Source: Sulfitobacter mediterraneus
GTDB taxonomy: Bacteria > Pseudomonadota > Alphaproteobacteria > Rhodobacterales > Rhodobacteraceae
NCBI RefSeq assembly: GCF_003054325.1
Contig: NZ_QBKU01000004.1
Span: forward strand, 248,001 to 312,000
DNA: 64,000 nt
Direction of reading: 5' to 3'
Position 1 is the stretch's first letter. Each line of letters starts with the position of its first letter. This document shows, in pieces, positions 33,409 to 42,430 of the stretch. The notes below the pieces were generated by a model, which searched no databases, had not been told where the DNA came from, and saw only the letters and a program-made list of their open reading frames with translations. A program made the translations under genes and the position numbers.

Positions 33409-34632
33409 ATGACCGCTGATGCGCCTGCACTGCGTGCCAAAGACGCCCCTGATCTGGGCACATTTGACTGGGCGGACCCTTTCCGCCTGACAGATCAATT
33501 GACCGAAGACGAACGGATGATCCAGGACAGCGCCCGCGCTTATGCGCAGGAAAAGCTGCAGCCAAGGGTTATTGATGCTTTTGCCAACGAAGACACCGAC
33601 CCGTCCATTTTCAAGGAAATGGGTGACATGGGTCTTTTGGGCGTGACCATTCCTGAGGAATACGGCGGCCTTGGCGGCGGTTACGTGTCTTACGGGTTGG
33701 TGGCGCGTGAGGTGGAACGTGTGGACAGCGGGTACCGTTCGATGATGTCGGTGCAGGCCAGCCTGGTGATGTATCCGATCTATGCCTACGGTTCCGAAGA
33801 GCAGCGCAGGAAATACCTGCCAAAGCTGTGCAGCGGTGAATGGATCGGCTGTTTCGGCCTGACAGAACCGGATGCCGGGTCCGACCCTGCTGGCATGAAA
33901 ACCCGCGCTGTGAAAACGGCAACGGGTTACAAGCTGACCGGTTCAAAAATGTGGATTTCGAACGCGCCGATAGCGGATGTCTTTGTGGTCTGGGCCAAAT
34001 CCGAAGAACACGGCGGCAAGATCCGCGGTTTCGTGCTGGAAAAGGGCATGAAAGGCCTGTCTGCCCCCAAGATCGGCAACAAGCTGTCGCTGCGGGCGTC
34101 GATCACCGGTGAGATCGTGATGGACAATGTCGAAGTGGGCGAGGATGCGTTGCTGCCACATGTGCAGGGTCTCAAGGGGCCGTTTGGCTGTCTCAACCGG
34201 GCGCGTTACGGCATCAGCTGGGGCGCGATGGGCGCGGCAGAGTTCTGCTGGCACGCGGCGCGTCAATATGGGCTAGACCGCAAGCAATTTGGCAAGCCGC
34301 TGGCGCAAACCCAGCTGTTCCAGAAGAAGCTGGCCGATATGATGACCGAGATTTCATTGGGCCTGCAAGGATCGCTTCAGGTGGGGCGTCTGATGGATGC
34401 AGCCAATGCCGCGCCAGAGATGATTTCGATTGTCAAACGCAACAACTGCGGCAAGGCACTTGAGGTGGCGCGGCATGCCCGTGATATGCATGGCGGCAAC
34501 GGGATTTCCGGTGAGTTCCAGGTGATCCGCCACATGATGAACCTTGAGACTGTGAACACCTATGAAGGCACCCATGATGTGCATGCGCTGATCCTGGGGC
34601 GCGCGCAAACCGGCCTTCAGGCGTTTTTCTAA
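33409..34632 (+). CDS. gcdH: Glutaryl-CoA dehydrogenase
   Basis: 407 aa. Oxidative decarboxylation of glutaryl-CoA to crotonyl-CoA in lysine/tryptophan degradation, FAD-dependent, cytoplasmic with electrons to ETF. The characteristic C-terminus [20 protein letters not shown] holds the catalytic Glu; [29 protein letters not shown] and the Arg-rich [14 protein letters not shown] segment typical of GcdH are also present. Crotonyl-CoA would feed the beta-oxidation enzymes encoded upstream in this window. ATG 33409 follows AAAGGACGAG. Divergent from the LysR regulator. Confidence 0.95.
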   Translation: MTADAPALRAKDAPDLGTFDWADPFRLTDQLTEDERMIQDSARAYAQEKLQPRVIDAFANEDTDPSIFKEMGDMGLLGVTIPEEYGGLGGGYVSYGLVAREVERVDSGYRSMMSVQASLVMYPIYAYGSEEQRRKYLPKLCSGEWIGCFGLTEPDAGSDPAGMKTRAVKTATGYKLTGSKMWISNAPIADVFVVWAKSEEHGGKIRGFVLEKGMKGLSAPKIGNKLSLRASITGEIVMDNVEVGEDALLPHVQGLKGPFGCLNRARYGISWGAMGAAEFCWHAARQYGLDRKQFGKPLAQTQLFQKKLADMMTEISLGLQGSLQVGRLMDAANAAPEMISIVKRNNCGKALEVARHARDMHGGNGISGEFQVIRHMMNLETVNTYEGTHDVHALILGRAQTGLQAFF

Positions 34633-34641
34633 AGCTGGGAT

Positions 34642-34698
34642 TGAGGGGGCGTTCCTCCCCCTCAAACTCCCCCTCCGAGTATTTGAGGCCAAAAAGGG
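34642..34698 (+). repeat. Inverted 57-bp repeat, left copy (family 1)
   Basis: Begins TGAGGGGGCGTTCCTCCCCCTCA (able to fold on itself), then CTCCCCCTCCGAGTATTTG, ending GGCCAAAAAGGG. Reverse complement of 38240-38296 with 55 of 57 positions identical. It starts 10 bp after the gcdH stop. Confidence 0.8.
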
Positions 34699-34787
34699 AA
34701 AAGACGTTTCTTTGATTGGCTTTTCCTTTGATGCGCTGCTGTGTTGGATGAGGGTCCGGCAGGTGGCACCCAGAACATAGGATCCAG

Positions 34788-36977
34788 ATGGACCGCGTCA
34801 GTATTGTGCATGAAAACTTCCTGCGCCGGGTGCCCGCGCAGGATTTTCCCGTTGGGGATAGCCCTGTTGAAACTCTTGAACAGGCGGACGCTTTGTCGGT
34901 GTTCCGGGCGCAGGTGTTGAGCCGCGCCTTGGATTTGCAAAGTCGGGTGATGCAAAAGCAGGGGCAGGGGTATTATACCATCGGATCATCCGGTCACGAG
35001 GGAATGGCGGCGGTGGGCCATGCGCTGCGCGTGGATGATATGGCATTCCTGCATTACCGCGATGCGGCGTTTCAGATTGCCCGCGCTGGTAAAGCCGGTC
35101 ACGCGGGAATCATGCGCGACATGCTGCTTAGCTTTGCTTGTGCGGCGGAAGATCCAACCAGTGGCGGGCGGCACAAGGTTCTGGGCTCGCGGCCTTTAAT
35201 GATCCCGCCGCAGACCTCGACAATTGCCAGCCATCTGCCCAAGGCCGTGGGGGCGGCGCATAGTATCGGCCTCGCCCGCCGCAACCGGCCTGAGCATGCG
35301 GTGCTGGCGCGGGACGGGATTGTGATGTGCAGTTTTGGCGATGCCTCGCTCAATCATTCCACTGCGCAGGGGGCGATCAATGCGGCCTGCTGGACGGCGG
35401 TTCAGGCAGTGCCTTTGCCATTGCTGTTCGTATGCGAAGACAACGGTATCGGGATCTCGACCAAGACGCCGACGGGTTGGGTCAAATCCTCCATGTCGGT
35501 TCGCCCCGGATTGAAATATTTCGAGGCGGATGGGCTGGACATGTATGCCGCCTTTGCCGCCGCGCGGGAGGCCGCCGAATGGGTGCGGCTTCACCGCAAG
35601 CCGGCGTTTTTGCACCTGCGCACGGTGCGGCTGTATGGGCATGCGGGGCCGGATGTCGTGACATCCTATTTGCCCAAGGCCGAGGTAGAGGCGGACGAGG
35701 CCCATGATCCGCTGTTGTATTCGGCGCGGGGCTTGATCGCGGCGGGGGCGGCTTCGGCTGATGATGTGCTTGGCATCTATCAGGGCACATTGGCCGATGT
35801 GGCCGAAGCTGCGCAGGAAATGGCGGAGATCCCGCGTTTGAAAAACGCAGGAGAGGTGATGAAAAGCCTGATCCCGCCCGCCCGTGTTTGTGCGCCCAGC
35901 AATGGTCCATCTGCGGACCGCCGCGCCGAGATATTTGGCGGCGATCTGGCGCAGATGGATCAGCCACAGCCCATGTCTCGTCTGATCAACTGGGCCATGC
36001 ATGATCTGATGTTGACCCATGATGAGACCTTGCTGATGGGCGAGGACGTCGGGCGCAAAGGCGGCAACTACGGGGTTACGCAAAAGCTGCATGCCCGGTT
36101 TGGCCCCGCGCGGGTCATTGATACGCTGTTGGATGAGCAAAGCATTCTGGGCTTGGCCATTGGTCTGGCCCACAACGGGTTCATTCCGATGCCCGAGATC
36201 CAGTTTCTGGCCTATCTGCACAACGCCGAGGATCAATTGCGCGGCGAGGCGGCGACCTTGCCGTTTTTCTCAAACGGGCAATGGGCCAACCCGATGGTCG
36301 TCCGCATTTCGGCGCTGGGCTATCAAAAGGGCTTTGGCGGGCATTTCCACAATGACAACTCGCTGGCGGTGCTGCGCGACATTCCGGGGTTGATCATTGC
36401 CTGTCCGTCCAGCGGCGATGAGGCCGCGATGATGCTGCGCGAGGCGCATCGCCTTGCCCGCGAGGAACAGCGGGTGGTGATATTTGTAGAACCCATCGCG
36501 CTTTATCCGATGCGTGATCTGCTTGAGGCGGGCGATGGGGGGTGGATGCGCAGTTATCCCGCACCGGATCAGCGGATCGGGCTGGACACTGTTGGCGTGC
36601 ATGGCGATGGCGTGGATCTGGCGATTGTGACCTATGGCAATGGTCACTACCTCAGTCGTCAGGCGCAGCATGATCTGGCAGCCAGTGGTATCGACGCGCG
36701 GGTGATTGATCTGCGCTGGCTTGCGCCTCTGCCGGAACAGGCCTTGCTTGAGGCCATCGGCGACCGACCCGTGTTGATCGTCGATGAATGCCGCCGCACC
36801 GGCGGTCAGGCCGAGGCGCTGATGGCGCTGATGCTGGAGGCGGGCAAACATCAAACCGCACGGATTGTCGCCGAAGACAGCTTTATCGCCACAGGGCCAG
36901 CCTACGGCGTCACAATGCCCTCACGTGAGGGGATCGCGGCCGCGGCGCAGCAGTTGGTGGCAGGAAAGCGCGCTTAG
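34788..36977 (+). CDS. Fused alpha-ketoacid dehydrogenase E1 (alpha-beta) subunit
   Basis: 729 aa, thiamin-diphosphate dehydrogenase with alpha and beta chains in one polypeptide. Residues about 1-340 are the alpha part (YYTIGSSGHEGMAAVGHALR, HYRDAAFQIAR); the TPP motif reads FGDASLNHSTAQG...EDNGIGIST, with Ala in place of the second Gly of GDG. Residues about 390-729 are the beta part (GEDVGRKGGNYGVTQKL, FGPARVIDTLLDEQSILGLAIG, C-terminal transketolase). It is most like the branched-chain 2-oxoacid type. No E2 or lipoyl-domain gene is in the window. ATG 34788. Convergent with the enolase-superfamily gene, overlapping stops by 4 nt. Confidence 0.88.
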   Translation: MDRVSIVHENFLRRVPAQDFPVGDSPVETLEQADALSVFRAQVLSRALDLQSRVMQKQGQGYYTIGSSGHEGMAAVGHALRVDDMAFLHYRDAAFQIARAGKAGHAGIMRDMLLSFACAAEDPTSGGRHKVLGSRPLMIPPQTSTIASHLPKAVGAAHSIGLARRNRPEHAVLARDGIVMCSFGDASLNHSTAQGAINAACWTAVQAVPLPLLFVCEDNGIGISTKTPTGWVKSSMSVRPGLKYFEADGLDMYAAFAAAREAAEWVRLHRKPAFLHLRTVRLYGHAGPDVVTSYLPKAEVEADEAHDPLLYSARGLIAAGAASADDVLGIYQGTLADVAEAAQEMAEIPRLKNAGEVMKSLIPPARVCAPSNGPSADRRAEIFGGDLAQMDQPQPMSRLINWAMHDLMLTHDETLLMGEDVGRKGGNYGVTQKLHARFGPARVIDTLLDEQSILGLAIGLAHNGFIPMPEIQFLAYLHNAEDQLRGEAATLPFFSNGQWANPMVVRISALGYQKGFGGHFHNDNSLAVLRDIPGLIIACPSSGDEAAMMLREAHRLAREEQRVVIFVEPIALYPMRDLLEAGDGGWMRSYPAPDQRIGLDTVGVHGDGVDLAIVTYGNGHYLSRQAQHDLAASGIDARVIDLRWLAPLPEQALLEAIGDRPVLIVDECRRTGGQAEALMALMLEAGKHQTARIVAEDSFIATGPAYGVTMPSREGIAAAAQQLVAGKRA

Positions 36978-38206
36978 TCTTTGTGCGCAGGCGCACCGCC
37001 CTCAAAAGCGTTCCCGTTGACATAGTCACAAGGCGCTTCCTGCATCTGCAAATGCAAGTCGTTGCCGCGGTAGGGATTGGCCCGTGCAAGATCTTCGTCC
37101 ACCTCAATGCCAAGGCCGGGTGCGGTTGGGGCAGGGATGAACCCTTCTTCCACCCGGATCGACCCCTTGATCAATTGATCATGGAACGGCGTCTCGATGG
37201 TCTCTGCCATCAGGATATTCGGGATCGACACAGCCAGATGGATATTGGCCGCCCACTCCACCGGCCCGGCATAGAGATGCGGCGCCATCTGGGCGTTGTA
37301 GACTTCGGCCATCGCGGCGATCTTCTTGGTCTCCCATATCCCGCCTGAACGACCAAGCGCAGGCTGCAGGATCGCCGCCGCTCCCGCCCGCAGTATCGGT
37401 GCAAATTCGGCTTTGGTCGTCAACCGTTCGCCGGTTGCCACGGGGATGCGCACGGACCGGGCCACCTGCGCCATCTGCTCTACCGCATCCGGCGGGATCG
37501 GCTCTTCAAACCACAGTGGGCTATAAGGCTCCAGTGCCTGACCCAATCGAATCGCACCCGCCGTGGTAAACTGGCCATGGGTGCCAAACAACAAATCGGC
37601 CTTGTCGCCAACTGCCTCCCGGATGGCTTTGCAAAAGGCAACGGATTGCGCAATGTCGCTCATCGCGGGCATATGACCACCGCGCAGGGTATAGGGGCCG
37701 GCAGGGTCAAACTTCACCGCAGTAAAGCCCCGCGCCACACAATCCGCTGCGGCCTCTGCGGCCATCTCTGGCGATGTCCAGAACGCACCCAGATCATGAT
37801 GGGCCATGGGATAAAGATAGGTATAGGCCCGCACACGTTCATTCATCCGCCCACCAAGCAGTGCATAAACCGGGCGATCTCGATCCTTGCCCAAAATATC
37901 CCAACAGGCGATCTCAAGCCCCGAGAACGCGCCAATCACAGTCAGATCTGGCCGCTGGGTAAAACCGGACGAATAGGCGCGGCGAAACATCAATTCGATG
38001 TTCTCAGGGTTTTCCCCCTGCATGTGGCGCTCAAACACATCCTCAATCACCGCGACCATCGCTTTGGGACCGATGGAACTGGCGTAACATTCGCCCCAAC
38101 CTGTCACCCCTGTATCGGTGGTGACTTTGACCAAAATCCAATAGCGCCCACCCCAACCGGGTGCAGGCGGCGATGTGACAATAACGTCAAGGTCTTGCAG
38201 CTTCAT
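36974..38206 (-). CDS. Enolase-superfamily dehydratase (mandelate racemase/muconate-lactonizing-like)
   Basis: 410 aa. N-terminal capping domain (WILVKVTTDTGVTGWGE), then TIM barrel with metal/catalytic residues: FDPAGPY, LFGTHGQFT, WFEEPIPPDA, TGERLTTKAEFAP, and APHLYAGPVEWAAN with the catalytic His. The ERLTTK plus HLYAGP pattern is that of acid-sugar dehydratases (galactonate/arabinonate type). Substrate is not resolvable. ATG 38206 follows GAAAGGACT. Convergent with the fused E1 gene; both lie between the inverted 57-bp repeats. Confidence 0.88.
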   Translation of the reverse strand: MKLQDLDVIVTSPPAPGWGGRYWILVKVTTDTGVTGWGECYASSIGPKAMVAVIEDVFERHMQGENPENIELMFRRAYSSGFTQRPDLTVIGAFSGLEIACWDILGKDRDRPVYALLGGRMNERVRAYTYLYPMAHHDLGAFWTSPEMAAEAAADCVARGFTAVKFDPAGPYTLRGGHMPAMSDIAQSVAFCKAIREAVGDKADLLFGTHGQFTTAGAIRLGQALEPYSPLWFEEPIPPDAVEQMAQVARSVRIPVATGERLTTKAEFAPILRAGAAAILQPALGRSGGIWETKKIAAMAEVYNAQMAPHLYAGPVEWAANIHLAVSIPNILMAETIETPFHDQLIKGSIRVEEGFIPAPTAPGLGIEVDEDLARANPYRGNDLHLQMQEAPCDYVNGNAFEGGAPAHKD

Positions 38207-38239
38207 CTTACAGTCCTTTCAAAAGGGCGCAGGCCCCCT

Positions 38240-38296
38240 CCCTTTTTGGCCAAAAATACTCGGAGGGGGAGTTTGAGGGGGAGGAACGCCCCCTCA
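38240..38296 (-). repeat. Inverted 57-bp repeat, right copy (family 1)
   Basis: Reverse complement of 34642-34698 (2 mismatches: TTTGA versus TTTTT in the centre of the AT tract). Lies upstream of the dehydratase gene (start 38206) and downstream of the alcohol dehydrogenase. Confidence 0.8.
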
Positions 38297-38302
38297 TTCC
38301 GG

Positions 38303-38327
38303 CCGCAGATCCAAACGGGATCTGCGG
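38303..38327 (-). terminator. Perfect hairpin after the alcohol dehydrogenase gene
   Basis: Stem CCGCAGATCC (38303-38312) / GGATCTGCGG (38318-38327), AAACG loop. On the minus strand it starts 9 nt after the dehydrogenase stop at 38337. No U-run, so perhaps a Rho-linked end or 3' protection structure. Confidence 0.55.
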
Positions 38328-38336
38328 AACTCACAG

Positions 38337-39425
38337 TCAGCGGTCGAACAAAATCACATTGCGCCGCGCCGCGCCGGTCTTGGTGTCGGAAATGGCGTCA
38401 TTGATCTGATCCAAGGTCCAGCGTCCTGAAATCAACTCATCCAGCTTAAGGCGCCCCTGCAAATACAGATCTACCATCCACGGAATATCCCGCTGGATCA
38501 CCACATCGCCCATCTTGGAGCCGACCATCCCCTGACCCACAGCGGCCAGCATGACCGGCTCATAGGTCGAGACCTGACCGGAATGGGGCATCCCGACCAT
38601 GATCACCTTGCCGCCGCCCGCCAGATAACGCGGGGCGCTGTCATAGGCCGGAATGGCCCCCACAGTGACGATCACCGCATCGGCCCCGCGGCCCATGGCC
38701 TTTTGCGCGGCCCGCCACGGCTTGGGGTCAGTGGCCAAGACGCCATCGGTTGCGCCAAACTCTTTGGCGATCTCCAGCTTCTCTTCGCTCATGTCCACAG
38801 CAACAATGCGCCGGGCGCCTGCGATCCGGGCGCCTTGGATGGCATTGAGGCCAACGCCGCCTGCGCCGATCACCACGACGTCCTGGCCGGCCCGAAGACC
38901 GGCAGCATTGACCACGGCGCCAACGCCGGTGATCACACCGCAGGCAATCAGGCTGGCGGCGTCTTTGGGGATGTCGGGGCTGATTTTCACAACCTGCGAC
39001 TGCTCAACCACAACCTTTTCAGCAAAGGCACCGGCGGCCATTGCCTGATGCAACTTGCCGCCGTCGGCGGTTTTCAATGGGCCGTGATCGCCGTCATAAG
39101 GCGTCTCACAGATTGTCGGTTTGCCGCCAGAACAGCTGGGGCAGGTGCCGCAAGCGCGGATCAAGGTGACAACAACACTGTCCCCCACCGACAAGCCGCG
39201 CACAGTCGGGCCAGCGGCCGTAACCCGTCCGGCAGCCTCATGGCCATAGACCGCAGGCAGGGATCCCCCCCATGCCCCTTCGGCAAAGGAAATATCCGAA
39301 TGGCAGATTGCGACGGCATCAAGGGTGACTTCCACCTCACTGCCGCCGGGCGCGCGCAATTGCACGTCTTCGATTGTCAGAGGCGCACCAAACTCATGGG
39401 CGACGGCGGCTTTGATAAGGGTCAC
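38337..39425 (-). CDS. Zinc-dependent alcohol dehydrogenase (class III/S-(hydroxymethyl)glutathione-like subgroup)
   Basis: 362 aa. Catalytic zinc ligands Cys41 (AICHSDIS), His62-Glu63 (YGHEAAG); structural zinc cysteines 92, 95, 98 and 106 (CGTCPSCSGG....C); NAD-binding GAGGVGLNA near 193. Large-loop MDR protein. The start is a GTG at 39425: AGGAAGG stands about 8 nt upstream, whereas the in-frame ATG at 39449 has no such site. Substrate unresolved; such enzymes oxidise short alcohols or S-hydroxymethyl adducts. Separated by 91 bp from the MFS gene upstream on the same strand. Confidence 0.88.
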   Translation of the reverse strand: MTLIKAAVAHEFGAPLTIEDVQLRAPGGSEVEVTLDAVAICHSDISFAEGAWGGSLPAVYGHEAAGRVTAAGPTVRGLSVGDSVVVTLIRACGTCPSCSGGKPTICETPYDGDHGPLKTADGGKLHQAMAAGAFAEKVVVEQSQVVKISPDIPKDAASLIACGVITGVGAVVNAAGLRAGQDVVVIGAGGVGLNAIQGARIAGARRIVAVDMSEEKLEIAKEFGATDGVLATDPKPWRAAQKAMGRGADAVIVTVGAIPAYDSAPRYLAGGGKVIMVGMPHSGQVSTYEPVMLAAVGQGMVGSKMGDVVIQRDIPWMVDLYLQGRLKLDELISGRWTLDQINDAISDTKTGAARRNVILFDR

Positions 39426-39516
39426 GGGCTTTCCTTCCTCGCTGGTCACCGATCAAGGTGGCGAGAAAAGCCATGCGGCGCAAGCGAAGATACGACCCCT
39501 GTTTTGCCCGATTACG

Positions 39517-40716
39517 TCACGTTGTTTTACGGGGTGAAAAAACAAATATCGCCAGCGCGAGAATGCTGAGGGCCATGGCCAAAAGAAATGGGGCGCCCGG
39601 CAGATAGAAGGTGGTCCCGTCTTTGGTAAACTCCGAAAAACTGGCGGTCATCGCCAAGGGCGACAAGATCATCGCCAGTGCTGTGGTCGAGGTGAGCGCA
39701 CCTTGCAATTCGCCTTGGGCGTTGGCGTCCACGCGGCGTGACATGACCCCCTGAAGCGCAGGGGGTATGACCCCGCCAATGGCGGCAATCGGGGTCAGGA
39801 TCAGGGCAAGCGTGCCCGAGGTGATCACCCCTATGGCGCCATAGCTTGCGATGGCAAAGACAAAGCCAAAGTTCACAGTGCCGCGTTCGCCGAACCATTT
39901 CAGCGTCAAGCGGATCGCGCCGCCCTGCACCAAGGCCATCGCCACGCCGAACAGCGCCAGCGACAGCCCGATCACCGAGGCGGACCAATTGAACCGTTCC
40001 TGCCCGAAGTAGGACCAGACTGAAGGGTAGACCGCAAAGGCCACGTGGTAGAGAAAATAGACAGCCACCAAGGGCAGAACACCGGGCAGTTTGCGCAGTT
40101 GCCGCAATGCGCCAAAGGGGTTGGCCCGCAACCATTCAAAGGGGCGGCGCGTGGCATCGGTGACCGTTTCTTTCAAGACAAACCAACCCAAAACCACATT
40201 GGCCGTTGCCAGGGCGGCTGCGGCCCAAAACGGTGCGCGGGTGCCATATTCGGCCAGCAAACCACCAATCAGCGGCCCCAGAACAAAACCGATGCCGAAC
40301 CCGGCCCCGATCAATCCAAAGTTCTTGGTCCGGTCCTCGGGGGCAGAGATATCTGCCATATAGGCCGTGGCGGTCGCATGAGTGGCCGCCGTGATCCCGC
40401 CGACAATCCGCCCGACAAGCAGCAACCATATGCTGCCTGCCAATGCCATCACCACATAATCGATTGCCATCACCACAAGCGAGGTCAACAAGACCGGCCT
40501 CCGGCCATAGCGGTCGGACAAGCCGCCCAACGTTGGACCGAATAAGAATTGCATCACTGCAAAACTGGTGGCCATGACCCCACCCCAGAGCGCGGCGTCA
40601 CTTAGTGCTAGCCCGCGCACTTCTCGGATCAGATCGGGCATCACGGGCATCATCAGACCAATGCCCATGGCATCAATCATCACCGTGGCCATGATAAACA
40701 GAACGGCAGGGCGCAT
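39517..40716 (-). CDS. MFS transporter, TCR/Tet family
   Basis: 399 aa, 12 hydrophobic segments. Motif A between helices 2 and 3, GGLSDRYGRRPVLL, and the antiporter motif C region GFGIGFVLGPLIGGLL near residues 135-150, are those of DHA1/Tet efflux pumps. ATG 40716 lies 4 bp after the pcaB stop, so it is the last gene of the overlapping chain. It may export or import an aromatic substrate or act as drug efflux; function is not provable. Confidence 0.9.
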   Translation of the reverse strand: MRPAVLFIMATVMIDAMGIGLMMPVMPDLIREVRGLALSDAALWGGVMATSFAVMQFLFGPTLGGLSDRYGRRPVLLTSLVVMAIDYVVMALAGSIWLLLVGRIVGGITAATHATATAYMADISAPEDRTKNFGLIGAGFGIGFVLGPLIGGLLAEYGTRAPFWAAAALATANVVLGWFVLKETVTDATRRPFEWLRANPFGALRQLRKLPGVLPLVAVYFLYHVAFAVYPSVWSYFGQERFNWSASVIGLSLALFGVAMALVQGGAIRLTLKWFGERGTVNFGFVFAIASYGAIGVITSGTLALILTPIAAIGGVIPPALQGVMSRRVDANAQGELQGALTSTTALAMILSPLAMTASFSEFTKDGTTFYLPGAPFLLAMALSILALAIFVFSPRKTT

Positions 40717-40720
40717 GTTG

Positions 40721-42046
40721 TTAGAGATCCTTTGTGCGTCGGGCAAAATCTGCCGCATCTTGGGCGGCATGCCCTGCACCCGCGGCGGGGTCAAATGCAG
40801 TTGTGTCGAGCTTTGGATAAGCTGCGGTTGCCAGATCTTTGAGCGGAATGCGTTTCTCCATCGCCTCAAGGCATAATGCCTTGGCTTTGGCCTGCGCCTC
40901 GGGGCGCGGCATCAGGCCGGCCAATGCAAAGCTGAGCGCTTCGGCATGGATAAGGCCCAATGTGGCCTCCAGATTGGCATGCATCTGCACAGGGCGCGGT
41001 GCAATCCCGCTGGCGAGCCGTTTGGTGTGTTCCAAGGCCGAAGCCAATGACAGGCAAAGCGGCGGCAGGGCCATCCATTCGGCAAACCACGCCGCGCCAT
41101 CCCTTTGATGTTGATGGGCGGCGGCGGCTTGCAAAGTGGCCCGCTGGCCGGTGAACTGATGCGACAGGGCAAGGATTGCGGAAGGTCCGACAGGATTTTG
41201 TTTTTGCGGCATGGTGGAGGACGCACCCGCCGCGCCCAGACTGATTTCCTGAACATCGCTGCCGGTCAGCCCCAACAGTGATTGACCGATATGCGCAAGC
41301 GCCGCCATCACGCGCCCCTGCCAATCCGCGATCCTCAACAAAGGGGTGCGGTCTGTGTGCCAAGACCGCATGGGATCGCCCAAGCCAAGCGCTTTGGCCA
41401 ATCCCGCGCGGGTCTCGGAGGCTTTCTCGCCCAAGGCAGAGGCCGTGCCGGAGGCACCAGACAGGGAGACCCAAAGCGATGATTTGCGCAAGACGTCCAA
41501 CTCACTCAGCGCATCCAGCAGCGGCATCCCCCATTCGGCCAGAACCGCGCCCCATGTGGTTGGCGTGGCATGTTGGCCATAGGTGCGGGCGGGCATTGGC
41601 AGGGTGGCATGTTCCGCAGCCTGTGCGCCCAAAGCCGTCAAAATCTCGCGCAGGTCGGCTTCGGCCAGTGCAAGTGCCTGCCGCAAGCGCAGCATCAATG
41701 CGGTGTCGATGATATCCTGCGATGTCGCGCCCCAATGTACAAATTGCGCATGTTCGGGCGCTTGCATCTCGCTCCTGAATGCTGCGACCAGCCCCGGAAC
41801 ACTGACCCCGTTTGCGCCCGTGGCCTTGGCTATCGCGCCGGGGTCCACCTGTATTTCCATCGCTGCCCGGTGAATCGCGGCGCCGCTGATTTGCGGGATC
41901 ACACCCAGATCACCCTGTACCATGGCCAGCGCCCCCTCGGTCAGCAGCATCGCGCGGATGGCAGCGCTGTCCGAAAACAACCGCCCAGTGTCGCCTGTCG
42001 GGAAAAGCTGCGCGAACAGGGGGCTGTCAATTACCGATGCGGCCAT
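40721..42046 (-). CDS. pcaB: 3-carboxy-cis,cis-muconate cycloisomerase
   Basis: 441 aa, fumarase/aspartase superfamily. Signature GAAGASSTMPQKQNPVGPS is present, with WGATSQDIIDTALMLRLRQAL (conserved block 1) and TYGQHATPTTWG (block 2). Converts 3-carboxymuconate to 4-carboxymuconolactone in the protocatechuate branch of the beta-ketoadipate pathway. ATG 42046 lies 3 bp after the pcaC stop. No pcaH/pcaG genes (protocatechuate dioxygenase) lie between pcaC and pcaB, where many Roseobacters have them. Confidence 0.93.
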   Translation of the reverse strand: MAASVIDSPLFAQLFPTGDTGRLFSDSAAIRAMLLTEGALAMVQGDLGVIPQISGAAIHRAAMEIQVDPGAIAKATGANGVSVPGLVAAFRSEMQAPEHAQFVHWGATSQDIIDTALMLRLRQALALAEADLREILTALGAQAAEHATLPMPARTYGQHATPTTWGAVLAEWGMPLLDALSELDVLRKSSLWVSLSGASGTASALGEKASETRAGLAKALGLGDPMRSWHTDRTPLLRIADWQGRVMAALAHIGQSLLGLTGSDVQEISLGAAGASSTMPQKQNPVGPSAILALSHQFTGQRATLQAAAAHQHQRDGAAWFAEWMALPPLCLSLASALEHTKRLASGIAPRPVQMHANLEATLGLIHAEALSFALAGLMPRPEAQAKAKALCLEAMEKRIPLKDLATAAYPKLDTTAFDPAAGAGHAAQDAADFARRTKDL

Positions 42047-42049
42047 GTC

Positions 42050-42430
42050 TTAGTCTTCCAATTCCATTTCGGCCCAGGTTTGTTTGGCCAATTTGATCGC
42101 GTGGTTCGCTTTGGGCACACCGCAATAGATCGCTACATGCTGAAACGCTTCGATAATGTCGCTTTGACTGGCCCCTGTTCGGGCGCAAGCGCGAATGTGC
42201 ATCGGGATTTCGTCAAAATTGCCCATCGCGGCCAGCAAGGCCAGCGTCAGCATGGACCTTTCCCGCCGCGAGATCGCGTCAGAGGCCCAGACATTGCCCC
42301 ATGCGCCCTCGGTGATCAGGGTCTGAAAGGGCACGTCGGCATCGGTTTTTGCCGCCTCTGCGCGGTCTACATGGGCGTCGCCCAAGACCGACCGGCGCAC
42401 CTCCATACCTTTGTCGTAGCGGTCAGACAT
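42050..42430 (-). CDS. pcaC: 4-carboxymuconolactone decarboxylase
   Basis: 126 aa, AhpD/CMD fold. PFQTLITEGAWGNVWA, SRRERSMLTLALLAAMGNFDEIPMHIRACARTGAS and AIYCGVPKANHAIKLAK are family blocks. Forms 3-oxoadipate enol-lactone. The ATG at 42430 follows AAAGG by 8 nt; the GTG three codons upstream is an alternative. It overlaps the 3' end of pcaD by 8 nt. Confidence 0.93.
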   Translation of the reverse strand: MSDRYDKGMEVRRSVLGDAHVDRAEAAKTDADVPFQTLITEGAWGNVWASDAISRRERSMLTLALLAAMGNFDEIPMHIRACARTGASQSDIIEAFQHVAIYCGVPKANHAIKLAKQTWAEMELED

